Shown: in pieces, positions 41,603 to 49,913 of the stretch
How positions within the stretch are numbered: position 1 is the stretch's first letter
Layout: every line of letters starts with the position of its first letter
DNA from: Clostridia bacterium
GTDB taxonomy: Bacteria > Bacillota > Clostridia > Oscillospirales > Acutalibacteraceae
Reading direction: 5' to 3'
Length of the DNA: 64,000 nucleotides
Assembly: GCA_017507805.1 (NCBI GenBank)
Contig: JAFWAC010000013.1
Span: 29,086 to 93,085, forward strand
Translations under genes and position numbers: made by a program
Notes under the pieces: model-generated
What the model was told of the DNA's origin: nothing
Databases searched by the model: none
The model's input: only the letters and a program-made list of their open reading frames with translations

Positions 41603-42616
41603 ATGATTATTCCGGTAAAAACCTCCACCGGAGGGTATGATATTGTTTTAAAACGCGGTGCTTTGAAGCAGGTGTCAGAGTATTTAAAGCTCCAAAGAAA
41701 GGCGCTTGTTGTGACCGACAGCGGCGTGCCGCAGGAGTACGCACAGACGGTTGCGGAGCAGTGCAAGCAAGCCTTTGTTGTGACCATTCCTCAGGGCGAA
41801 GCCTCCAAGTGCTTTGATAAATATAAATACCTCCTTTCCGAAATGGTACATAACGGATTTACCCGCACCGATTGTGTGATAGCGGTTGGCGGCGGTGTGG
41901 TCGGCGATTTGGCAGGCTTCGTAGCAGCAAGCTTTATGCGCGGTGTCGATTTTTATAATATTCCCACAACCGTTTTGTCTCAGGTGGATTCCTCAATCGG
42001 AGGTAAGGTTGCAATAGATTTTGAGGGCTATAAAAATATCGTGGGCGCATTTTATCCGCCTAAAGCCGTAATAATAGACCCTGACACACTTAAAACCCTG
42101 CCTCAAAGGCAGATTTCTAACGGCTTGAGTGAGGCAGTAAAAATGTCACTCACCTCGGACAGAGCTTTGTTTGAGCTTTTTGAAAACGAGGAAATAGCCT
42201 CTAATATTGACCGCATAATTGAGGCGTCTCTTAAAATAAAGAAGTATGTTGTTGAGCAGGACGAAAAAGAGGGCGGCTTGCGTAAAATTCTGAATTTCGG
42301 TCACACCTTAGCCCACGCAATCGAAAGCCAAAATCAAATGGAAAAGCTTTATCACGGCGAATGTGTGGCGCTTGGTATGCTTCCAATGTGCTCTCCCGAG
42401 GTAAGACAAAGACTTTTAAAGGTGCTTCAAAAGCTTAATTTGCCAACGGCGGTGGAATATAATGCCGATAAGATTTTGGAGGCAATGCGCCACGATAAAA
42501 AAATGGCGGGCGGAGATATAACGGTTGTATATGTGCCGCAAATCGGTGAATTTGAGATGCGCACTGTGCCGTTTGAAGCACTTGCAGAGGAGCTTAAAGA
42601 GGTGATTTGTGAATGA
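41603..42616 (+). CDS. aroB: 3-dehydroquinate synthase
   Basis: The 337-residue enzyme closes DAHP to 3-dehydroquinate using NAD and a metal. Motifs include AVGGGVVGDLAGFVAAS, the IPTTVLSQVDSSIGGK active-site loop and NFGHTLAHAIE with a metal histidine. Length is near normal. It overlaps aroC by four bases, within the nine-gene aromatic operon. Confidence 0.96.
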   Translation: MIIPVKTSTGGYDIVLKRGALKQVSEYLKLQRKALVVTDSGVPQEYAQTVAEQCKQAFVVTIPQGEASKCFDKYKYLLSEMVHNGFTRTDCVIAVGGGVVGDLAGFVAASFMRGVDFYNIPTTVLSQVDSSIGGKVAIDFEGYKNIVGAFYPPKAVIIDPDTLKTLPQRQISNGLSEAVKMSLTSDRALFELFENEEIASNIDRIIEASLKIKKYVVEQDEKEGGLRKILNFGHTLAHAIESQNQMEKLYHGECVALGMLPMCSPEVRQRLLKVLQKLNLPTAVEYNADKILEAMRHDKKMAGGDITVVYVPQIGEFEMRTVPFEALAEELKEVICE

Positions 42617-43704
42617 AAAATACAATGGGTAACAGTGTTGCTCTTACCGTTTTCGGTGAAAGCCACGGCACAGCAATCGGTGCTGTGCTTGACGGTATCG
42701 CACCCGGTATTCCTGTGGACACAGATTTCATCGCTTCACAGCTTGTCTTAAGAAGACCTGTCGGCAGTATTTCCACACCGAGGTCTGAGGAGGATAAATT
42801 TATAATCGAAAGCGGCGTTTTTGAGGGAAAAACCACAGGCACACCGATTTGTATTGTAATTCCAAATGAGGATACCCGTTCTAAGGATTACGGTGAAATA
42901 AGAAGTAAAGCCCGTCCCGGGCACGCGGATTTTACCGCCTTTGCCAAGTATCACGGATTTGAGGATTACCGCGGCGGTGGTCATTTCAGCGGCAGGATTA
43001 CAGCAGGAATTGTAGCCGCAGGCGCAATTGCAATTTCTGCCCTGAAGCAAAAGGGGATTTTGATAGGTACGCACATCGCTAAATGTGCCGGAATTTCCGA
43101 CCGTGAATTCAAGGATTTCCCTGCGGATATAAAAGCCTTGTCAGAAAAAAGCTTTGCCGTTTTAGATGGGGCTTGCGAGGAGCCTATGAAAAATGCCATA
43201 ATTGCCGCCAAGACAGAGGGCGACAGTGTTGGCGGTGTGCTTGAAACAGCGGTTATAGGCTTGCCCGAGGGAATTGGCGAGCCTTGGTTTGACACGGTAG
43301 AGGGACTTTTATCCCACGCGCTTTTCTCTATCCCTGCAATAAAGGGTGTGGAGTTTGGCGGCGGTTTTGCCCTTTCGGATATGCGCGGAAGCGAGGCTAA
43401 TGATGAATTTTATCTTGAGGATGGACGGGTTCAGACCTCAACTAATAATAACGGCGGTATTAACGGCGGCATCACAAACGGTATGCCTTTGATTTTCCGT
43501 TGCGGCGTAAAGCCTACCCCCACGATAGGAAAAACACAGAATACAGTTGATTTTATTGCTATGCAAAACACCGAGCTTTCAGCACGGGGCAGACACGACC
43601 CCTGTATTGTTCACAGAGCAAGGGTTGTGGTGGATAGTATCACCGCGCTGGTGCTTTGTGATATTCTTGCCGGCAGATTTGGTACAGATTGGTTGGTAAA
43701 ATAA
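42613..43704 (+). CDS. aroC: Chorismate synthase
   Basis: This 363-residue FMN-dependent enzyme turns EPSP into chorismate. It begins GNSVALTVFGESHG, and has RPGHADFTAFAKY, EDYRGGGHFSGRIT and SARGRHDPCIVHRA, all family signatures. Its stop TAA shares a base with the ATG of the aroE-aroK fusion. Confidence 0.96.
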   Translation: MKNTMGNSVALTVFGESHGTAIGAVLDGIAPGIPVDTDFIASQLVLRRPVGSISTPRSEEDKFIIESGVFEGKTTGTPICIVIPNEDTRSKDYGEIRSKARPGHADFTAFAKYHGFEDYRGGGHFSGRITAGIVAAGAIAISALKQKGILIGTHIAKCAGISDREFKDFPADIKALSEKSFAVLDGACEEPMKNAIIAAKTEGDSVGGVLETAVIGLPEGIGEPWFDTVEGLLSHALFSIPAIKGVEFGGGFALSDMRGSEANDEFYLEDGRVQTSTNNNGGINGGITNGMPLIFRCGVKPTPTIGKTQNTVDFIAMQNTELSARGRHDPCIVHRARVVVDSITALVLCDILAGRFGTDWLVK

Positions 43705-44957
43705 TGGAATACGGTTGTATAGGTGAAAAGCTTTCCCACAGCTTTTCAAAAATAATACATAACGAGCTTTGCGATTATAGCTATGAGCTTATGGAAATTC
43801 CGAAAGCTGAGCTTGATGCGTTTATGAAAAGGGCAGATTTCAAGGCTATAAATGTTACTATTCCGTATAAGCAGAGCGTAATTCCGTATCTATGTGAGAT
43901 AGATGAGCAGGCTCAAAAAATAGGTGCCGTTAATACTATTGTAAATAAAGGCGGCAAGCTTTACGGTTATAATACCGATTTTTTGGGGCTCAAGGCGCTT
44001 ATTGAAAGGGAAAAAATTTCACTTAAAAATAAAAAGGTGCTGATTTTGGGCAGCGGCGGCACATCAAAAACCGCATTTTCCGTGGCAGAGGCACTTGGTG
44101 CTTCTGAAATTTACCGCGTATCAAGAGGCGGCGGTGAGGGACTTATAAATTATACCGAGGCAGAGGAAATTCACAGTGATGCGCAGATTATTATTAATAC
44201 CACCCCCTGCGGAATGTATCCCAATATGGGTGTGGCGGCAGTGGATATTGAAAACTTCCCCAAGCTTTCAGGGGTTATAGACGCGGTTTACAATCCGCTT
44301 TGCTCACAGCTTGTGGTTTCTGCCAAGAAAAATGGTATTCCTGCTTGCGGAGGGCTTTATATGCTTGTCTCCCAAGCGGTTTTTGCGGCTGAAAAATTTA
44401 TTGAAAAAGCTATCCCTGCTGAGGAAACAGAGCGAGTGTATAAAAAGCTTTTAGAGGAAAAACAAAATTTGGTGCTTATCGGTATGCCCGGGTGCGGTAA
44501 ATCCACAATCGGCAAGGCACTCGCACATCAGCTTGGCAAGGAGTTTGCGGACAGTGACGAGGAAATCGTAAAAAAGGCGGGTATTTCTATCCCCGAAATT
44601 TTCGCCCGTGATGGGGAAAAGGGCTTCCGTCAGCTTGAAAGCGAGGTTATAGCCGAGCTTTCTTTAAGACAGTCCTGCGTTATCGCCACAGGCGGCGGGG
44701 CAGTTTTAAACGGTCGCAATGTTGAGCTTTTAAAGGGCAACGGAAAAATTGTTTTTATTGACCGTCCCGTAGAGCAGCTTGTCACTACCGATGACCGCCC
44801 CCTTTCAAGCAACAGAGAAATGCTTGAAAAGCGCTATAACGAACGGTATGACATATATTGTGCGTCAGCAGATGTAAGGGTTGACGGTGCAGGTGACCTG
44901 CAGGAAAATATCAATCGTGTTAAAGAGGTTTTTTTGAATGAAAATTCTGGTAATTAA
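43704..44957 (+). CDS. aroE: Shikimate dehydrogenase - shikimate kinase fusion
   Basis: This 417-residue fusion does two consecutive steps. The N-terminal shikimate dehydrogenase (about residues 1-245) has CIGEKLSHSFSKIIH, NVTIPYKQSVI, GAVNTIV and the NADP loop LILGSGGTSKTAFSV. The C-terminal shikimate kinase (about 255-417) has the Walker A GMPGCGKSTIGKALA, DSDEEIVKKAG, GEKGFRQLESEV and ATGGGAVL. ATG 43704 is preferred, sharing the A of the aroC stop; the TTG 15 bases upstream has no ribosome site. Separate aroE and aroK genes are usual. Confidence 0.95.
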   Translation: MEYGCIGEKLSHSFSKIIHNELCDYSYELMEIPKAELDAFMKRADFKAINVTIPYKQSVIPYLCEIDEQAQKIGAVNTIVNKGGKLYGYNTDFLGLKALIEREKISLKNKKVLILGSGGTSKTAFSVAEALGASEIYRVSRGGGEGLINYTEAEEIHSDAQIIINTTPCGMYPNMGVAAVDIENFPKLSGVIDAVYNPLCSQLVVSAKKNGIPACGGLYMLVSQAVFAAEKFIEKAIPAEETERVYKKLLEEKQNLVLIGMPGCGKSTIGKALAHQLGKEFADSDEEIVKKAGISIPEIFARDGEKGFRQLESEVIAELSLRQSCVIATGGGAVLNGRNVELLKGNGKIVFIDRPVEQLVTTDDRPLSSNREMLEKRYNERYDIYCASADVRVDGAGDLQENINRVKEVFLNENSGN

Positions 44958-45378
44958 TGGGCCTAATATAAATATGCTGGGTATCAGAGAGCCGGGTATC
45001 TACGGAAGCGACAGCTTTGCTACCCTTTGCAGCTCGGTTAAAGAGTATGCCGAGGAAAAGGGGATAGAGGTAAAGCTTTTCCAATCCAACCACGAGGGCG
45101 CTTTGGTGGATGAAATTCAGGCGGCTTACGGCCTGTTTGACGGTATTGTTATAAACCCCGGTGCCTATACTCACACAAGCATAGCTCTGCTTGATGCCCT
45201 CAAGGCAGTGGGTATTCCTACGGTTGAGGTACATATTTCGGATGTTTCCAAGCGTGAGGATTTTCGTCAGATAAGCTACATTCGTTCGTTTTGTGTCAGC
45301 ACAATAGCAGGTCACGGTATAAAAGGGTATTTAGAAGCAATTGATTTTTTAATGGATTTCACGGTGAAAAATAAATGA
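44938..45378 (+). CDS. aroQ: Type II 3-dehydroquinate dehydratase
   Basis: The 146-residue enzyme dehydrates 3-dehydroquinate. It starts ILVINGPNINMLGIREPGIYG, then has QSNHEGALVDEI, INPGAYTHTSIALLDAL and VEVHISDVSKRE, the type II signatures with catalytic tyrosine and histidine. It overlaps the aroE-aroK fusion by 20 bases and aroA by four. Confidence 0.96.
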   Translation: MKILVINGPNINMLGIREPGIYGSDSFATLCSSVKEYAEEKGIEVKLFQSNHEGALVDEIQAAYGLFDGIVINPGAYTHTSIALLDALKAVGIPTVEVHISDVSKREDFRQISYIRSFCVSTIAGHGIKGYLEAIDFLMDFTVKNK

Positions 45379-46580
45379 CGGTAAAAATTAACAAGGCAAC
45401 AGCAAGGGGCAGGGTTCAGGCGCCGCCATCGAAAAGTATGGCGCACAGGTATCTTATATGTGGTGCATTGTCGGGCGGCAGTGTTATAAAGGGTATTGCC
45501 TTTTCAAAGGATATAGAAGCCACCCTCGGCTGTCTTAAGGCACTGGGCGCAGATATAACAGTTTCAGAAGATACGGTGAATATAGGCGGTTTGGATGTAA
45601 AAAAAGCTGTGGCATCCAACAGGCTTTTCTGTAATGAAAGCGGAAGCACATTAAGGTTTTTGATACCTGTTTGCCTGCTTTTTAATCAAAAAATCACACT
45701 TTGCGGCAGTGAAAGGCTTTTCAGCCGTTCACTTTCGGTTTATGAACAGCTTTGCCGCGAGCAGGGACTTTATTTTGTTCAGGGCAAGGAAAGCGTCACC
45801 TTAAAAGGCAGACTTTCAAGCGGTAAATATTCTGTGCGCGGTGATATTTCAAGTCAATTTATAAGCGGACTTATGTTTGCCCTCTCTCTTTTAGAGGGAG
45901 ATAGCGAAATAAATATAACAGGCAAGCTTGAAAGTGCTTCTTATTTGGGGCTCACAATTAAAGCGCTTGCCGATTTTGGTGTGCGGATAAGCCGGATTAA
46001 TGAGAACACAATTTTTATAAAGGGCTCTCAAAGCTATAAAAAGCGTGAGGTTTCGGTCGAGGGCGATTGCTCCAATGCCGCCTTCTTAGAAGCCTTTAAC
46101 CTTTTCGGCGGCAATGTTGCGGTTAAAGGAATTTCCCCTAAAACCGCGCAGGGTGATAGAGTATACGGCGAGCTTTTTGCCGCCCTGTGTGAGGGAAAAC
46201 CAACAGTGGATATCTCGGATTGCCCCGATTTAGGGCCTGTACTTATGGCGGTAGCCGCGGCAAAAAACGGCGCCGTGTTTACAGGTACAAGGCGGCTTAA
46301 AATAAAGGAAAGTGACCGCGCAGAGGCAATGAAGGCAGAGCTTGCAAAATTTGGATGTAAGGTTTTGGTGGAGGAAAACACCGTCACTGTTGAGGGTGGT
46401 ATCCGACCGCCCAAGCTTCCGCTTTTCGGGCATAACGACCACCGTATTGTAATGTCGTTGGCGGTGCTTTGCAGTATCACAGGCGGTACAGTTGTAGGCG
46501 CGCAGGCGGTTGAGAAAAGCTTTCCCGATTTTTTTGAGGTTGTAAATCACCTCGGCATCAAGACGGAGGAAATTGATTAA
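45375..46580 (+). CDS. aroA: EPSP synthase (3-phosphoshikimate 1-carboxyvinyltransferase)
   Basis: This 401-residue enzyme joins shikimate-3-phosphate and PEP. Visible motifs are PPSKSMAHRYLICGAL, NESGSTLRFLIPV and, near the C-terminus, LKIKESDRAEAM and FGHNDHRIVMSLAVL. The usual glycine-rich LGNAGT segment reads CNESGST here, a form seen in many Firmicutes. Length is slightly short of 420-430. Confidence 0.95.
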   Translation: MTVKINKATARGRVQAPPSKSMAHRYLICGALSGGSVIKGIAFSKDIEATLGCLKALGADITVSEDTVNIGGLDVKKAVASNRLFCNESGSTLRFLIPVCLLFNQKITLCGSERLFSRSLSVYEQLCREQGLYFVQGKESVTLKGRLSSGKYSVRGDISSQFISGLMFALSLLEGDSEINITGKLESASYLGLTIKALADFGVRISRINENTIFIKGSQSYKKREVSVEGDCSNAAFLEAFNLFGGNVAVKGISPKTAQGDRVYGELFAALCEGKPTVDISDCPDLGPVLMAVAAAKNGAVFTGTRRLKIKESDRAEAMKAELAKFGCKVLVEENTVTVEGGIRPPKLPLFGHNDHRIVMSLAVLCSITGGTVVGAQAVEKSFPDFFEVVNHLGIKTEEID

Positions 46581-46582
46581 AA

Positions 46583-47440
46583 ATGAAGCTTATTAAAAAT
46601 CTTAATATACTCATAGTCGGTCTCGGTCTTTTGGGCGGAAGCTATGCCAAGGGACTTAAAAAGCTCGGCTTTACTGTAAATGCCATAACCAAGGATAGCC
46701 ATTCGGTTGATTACGCAATGGAAAACGGTATTATTGATTACGGTACCACCGAAATTGAGCCTGAGCTTATTGCACAGGCAGATTTGGCAATCTTTGCGCT
46801 TTATCCGCATGTTTTCACCGATTGGATAGCGCAAAATCAGCAGTATTTCAAAGAGGGCTGTATCATTACAGATGTAACGGGCGTTAAGGGCTGTATAGTC
46901 AGAAAAATTCAGGATATGTTAAGACCTGATGTGGAATTTATAGCCGCCCACCCAATGGCAGGTCGCGAGGTTTCGGGTGTTGAGAACAGTGATGACAGCA
47001 TTTTTATCGGCGCCAACTATCTTGTGGTTCCCACCGAGAAAAACACCCCCGAGGCAATAGAACTGTGCGAAAATTTGGGCAAAATCCTGGGCTTTAAGAA
47101 TGTGGCGGTGCTTTCTGTTGCCGAGCATGATGAAATGATTGCCTTTCTTTCACAGCTTACCCACTGTATTGCAGTTTCACTTATGTGCTGTAACAATACT
47201 CCCGGTATGGAACGCTATACAGGTGACTCCTTCAGGGATTTAACACGCATAGCCCGCATTAACGATGAAATGTGGAGCGAGCTGTTTTTAAGCAATAAAC
47301 AGGCGCTTCTTGCTGAAATGGATCGCTTTAAGGGCTCCTTTGATGAGCTTTATGAAAAAATTAAAAACGGTGACCGTGACGGTATGCGCGAAATGATGCG
47401 CTGCTCTACCGAGCGCCGCGGTCTGTTCGATAAAATTTGA
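46583..47440 (+). CDS. tyrA: Prephenate dehydrogenase
   Basis: The 285-residue NAD-dependent enzyme begins ILIVGLGLLGGSYAKGLKKL (dinucleotide loop), then has DVTGVKGCIV, AAHPMAGREVSGVENS and SQLTHCIAVSLM. It converts prephenate to 4-hydroxyphenylpyruvate for tyrosine. No C-terminal ACT domain is present, so feedback must act elsewhere. It begins three bases after aroA. Confidence 0.95.
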   Translation: MKLIKNLNILIVGLGLLGGSYAKGLKKLGFTVNAITKDSHSVDYAMENGIIDYGTTEIEPELIAQADLAIFALYPHVFTDWIAQNQQYFKEGCIITDVTGVKGCIVRKIQDMLRPDVEFIAAHPMAGREVSGVENSDDSIFIGANYLVVPTEKNTPEAIELCENLGKILGFKNVAVLSVAEHDEMIAFLSQLTHCIAVSLMCCNNTPGMERYTGDSFRDLTRIARINDEMWSELFLSNKQALLAEMDRFKGSFDELYEKIKNGDRDGMREMMRCSTERRGLFDKI

Positions 47441-47457
47441 TAAAGGAAAGAAAAAAG

Positions 47458-48489
47458 ATGAATTTAGAATTTTTGCGCAAGCTGCCTGTTCCCCAACAAA
47501 TTAAAAGCCGTTATCCCTTAAAGCCTGAGTTAGAGAAGGTAAGGGATGAACGCGCAAGAGAAATTGCAGATATATTTTCGGGTGAAAGCGATAAGTTTAT
47601 ACTTATAATAGGCCCTTGCTCTGCCGATAATAAGGAAGCGGTGCTTGATTATGTTTCACGACTTCGCTTAGTTCAGGACGAAGTAAAGGACAAGCTGTTT
47701 ATAATTCCCAGAATTTACACAAATAAGCCCCGCACCACGGGTGACGGATATAAGGGTATGCTCCATCAGCCTAATCCCGATGAAACACCCGATATGCTCA
47801 ACGGTATTCTGGCTATCCGTGAGCTTCACACCTGTGCCCTGCGTGATTACGGCTTCACCTGTGCGGATGAAATGCTTTATCCCGATAATTACCGTTATCT
47901 TTCAGACCTTTTGGCTTATGTTGCGGTGGGCGCGCGCTCGGTTGAAAATCAACAGCACCGCCTCACAGCCAGCGGAATTGAGGTGCCCGTGGGAATGAAA
48001 AATCCAACAAGCGGCGACCTTTCAATAATGATGAATTCCATTTCCGCCGCACAGCATAAGCATACCTTTATATACCGCGGTTGGGAGGTTGTAAGCCAAG
48101 GAAATCCTTTGGCTCACGCAATTATGCGCGGTTATATTGACTATGCAGGCAAAAGTGCTTCAAACTACCATTATGAGGACCTCGTAAAGCTTAATGAAAT
48201 TTATCTTGAGTCAGGGCTTGCAAACCCCGCTGCGATTATTGACACAAACCATGCAAATTCCGGTAAAAAATATCTTGAACAGATAAGAATTGCTAAAGAT
48301 GTGGTTTATAGCTGTAATCACAATAAGGACATCCGCAAAATGGTTAAGGGACTTATGATTGAAAGCTACATAGAGGACGGCGCACAGAAAATCGGCGAGC
48401 ATATCTACGGAAAATCCATTACCGACCCCTGCCTCGGTTGGGAAAAAACAAAGGATTTGATTTTGAAAATTGCCGATACATTAGAATAA
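47458..48489 (+). CDS. aroF: DAHP synthase (type I, AroFGH-like)
   Basis: This 343-residue aldolase makes DAHP from erythrose-4-phosphate and PEP, the pathway's first step. It has LIIGPCSADNKEAV, PRIYTNKPRTTGDGYKG, GARSVENQQHRLTASG and the C-terminal DTNHANSGK metal/PEP residues. PRTTGDGYKG replaces the commoner PRTTVGWKG. AAAGGAAAG precedes ATG 47458; a longer frame from 47437 lacks a ribosome site. It is the last gene of the operon although it encodes the first step. Confidence 0.94.
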   Translation: MNLEFLRKLPVPQQIKSRYPLKPELEKVRDERAREIADIFSGESDKFILIIGPCSADNKEAVLDYVSRLRLVQDEVKDKLFIIPRIYTNKPRTTGDGYKGMLHQPNPDETPDMLNGILAIRELHTCALRDYGFTCADEMLYPDNYRYLSDLLAYVAVGARSVENQQHRLTASGIEVPVGMKNPTSGDLSIMMNSISAAQHKHTFIYRGWEVVSQGNPLAHAIMRGYIDYAGKSASNYHYEDLVKLNEIYLESGLANPAAIIDTNHANSGKKYLEQIRIAKDVVYSCNHNKDIRKMVKGLMIESYIEDGAQKIGEHIYGKSITDPCLGWEKTKDLILKIADTLE

Positions 48490-48520
48490 TTTTTCAAATT
48501 TTTCATTTATTAAAAAAATC

Positions 48521-48575
48521 AAAAGCGCACAAGCTAAAAAAGGGAGTGATTCTTTTTGAAGCTTGTGCGTTTTTT
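48521..48575 (+). terminator. Terminator-like hairpin enclosing the spoIVB ribosome site and start
   Basis: CGCACAAGCT (48526-48535) pairs with AGCTTGTGCG (48560-48569), and the flanking A and T tracts extend the stem to about 15 pairs, ending in a T-run (48570-48575). The 24-base loop contains AGGGAGTGA (48541-48549) and the TTG start (48556). It should stop read-through from the aromatic operon and may shape spoIVB expression. Confidence 0.75.
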
Positions 48576-49803
48576 CGTTAAAACTATATTTTATATATTT
48601 TTAATTGCCTGCATTTTGATTTTTTCTGCAATGCTTTACATTGAAAACAGCATCAGTAAGGATTTTAAAATCAAAAAGGGCGATGTTTTTTCGGTCGATA
48701 CATTTGTTCCCGTAACGGCGGTTTATAACGGTGCTGAGCTGTCGCGCAGCGGTATGCTTCAAACGGTTGGGGAGCAATATGATGTATCACTGAAAATGTT
48801 TGGAGTGATACCCATTTCAACCGTAAGTGTTGAGGTGGTGGATGAGCTTCATGTGGCAGTTTTGGGAAATTTGTTCGGTATGAAGCTTTATACCGAGGGT
48901 GTTTTGGTTGTGGAAACAACCGAGGTTGAAACTGAAAAAGGAAATGTCAAGCCGGCGGAAAAGGCAGGAATAAAGACAGGGGATTATATCCTTTCTGTGG
49001 ACGGCGAGGAGATTACCACAAACGAGGATTTAAGCCGCGCGGTTGAAAAATCAAACGGAGAGAAAATGCAGCTTGTGATTTTAAGGAAGGGTAAAAAAAT
49101 TCATATAGGTGTTAAAGCGGCTTTGTCTGCAGATACAGGAAATTATAAAATCGGCCTGTGGGTAAGGGACAGCTCTGCAGGAATAGGCACCCTCACCTTT
49201 TACAGCCCCGCCACAGGGGTGGTTTGCGGTCTCGGTCACGGTATTTGCGATGAGGACACCGGCACCCTTTTGCAGCTTGATTCGGGAGAATTGGTTTCAG
49301 CAGAAATTTTAACGGTGGAAAAGGGGTGTGCCGGCTCTCCCGGTCAGTTAAAGGGAAAATTCAGGTTTGAAACAATCGGTGAAATTGACCTTAACTGTGA
49401 ATGTGGTGTTTATTCTGCTCTGACAGGAAAAATTGATACCTCGTCACTGACCGAAATTGCTCTTAAGCAGGAGGTCACAGAGGGCAGGGCACAGATTCTT
49501 TGCACTGTGGAGGGCGATACGCCGAAGCTTTATGACTGCACCGTAGAGCTCAGGGCATCTGCCTTTTTGTCGTCAACACAGAATATGATGGTCACCGTAA
49601 CCGACAGCGAGCTTCTGAGCGCTACCGGAGGTATAGTGCAGGGAATGTCTGGGTCGCCAGTCGTGCAGAACGGTAAATTAGTGGGTGCAATTACTCATGT
49701 TTTGGTTGACGATCCAACACGTGGATATGCAATTTTCGCCGAGAATATGTTGGAAACTGCTCAGTCAGTAGCGGAAGAGAAAAAGTTAAAAGAGGCATCG
49801 TAA
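48556..49803 (+). CDS. spoIVB: SpoIVB serine peptidase
   Basis: SpoIVB is made in the forespore and cuts SpoIVFA to start pro-sigma-K processing. The 415 residues show an N-terminal membrane helix (about 8-28), a PDZ domain (about 110-190, GIKTGDYILSVDGEEITTNE), the catalytic histidine in CGLGHGICDEDTG and the serine in VQGMSGSPVVQNGK. The start is TTG with AGGGAGTGA 6 bases upstream. From about 49647 to the stop, codon choice shifts (no CTT leucines), and a diverged second copy of this 3' end lies at 53347-53470. Confidence 0.94.
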   Translation: MKLVRFFVKTIFYIFLIACILIFSAMLYIENSISKDFKIKKGDVFSVDTFVPVTAVYNGAELSRSGMLQTVGEQYDVSLKMFGVIPISTVSVEVVDELHVAVLGNLFGMKLYTEGVLVVETTEVETEKGNVKPAEKAGIKTGDYILSVDGEEITTNEDLSRAVEKSNGEKMQLVILRKGKKIHIGVKAALSADTGNYKIGLWVRDSSAGIGTLTFYSPATGVVCGLGHGICDEDTGTLLQLDSGELVSAEILTVEKGCAGSPGQLKGKFRFETIGEIDLNCECGVYSALTGKIDTSSLTEIALKQEVTEGRAQILCTVEGDTPKLYDCTVELRASAFLSSTQNMMVTVTDSELLSATGGIVQGMSGSPVVQNGKLVGAITHVLVDDPTRGYAIFAENMLETAQSVAEEKKLKEAS

Positions 49804-49838
49804 AGAATAAAGGGTTCCGCTTGGAACCCTTTATTCTT
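49803..49838. terminator. Terminator after spoIVB
   Basis: A perfect 16-base stem, 49803-49818 with 49823-49838 (AAGAATAAAGGGTTCC arm, GCTT loop). A- and T-rich stem ends could work in both directions. Confidence 0.8.
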
Positions 49839-49843
49839 GCAAT

Positions 49844-49862
49844 TTATCACATAATGTGATAA
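49844..49862. promoter_or_regulatory. Perfect 19-base palindrome at the left edge of the insertion
   Basis: TTATCACAT (49844-49852), A, ATGTGATAA (49854-49862). It lies between the spoIVB terminator and the first inserted gene and could be an operator or a recombination site. Confidence 0.5.
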
Positions 49863-49913
49863 ACTTTAAAAAAAAACTATTATTATGGGCACTTTTTTAG
49901 GGGGCTAAGTATT

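Noticed and set aside
49803-49862. Spacer palindrome as a dif/Xer site explaining the insertion.
   Set aside because: It is 19 bases with a 1-base centre, lacks the two 11-base arms and 6-base spacer of dif-like sites, and no matching copy is seen at the right edge.
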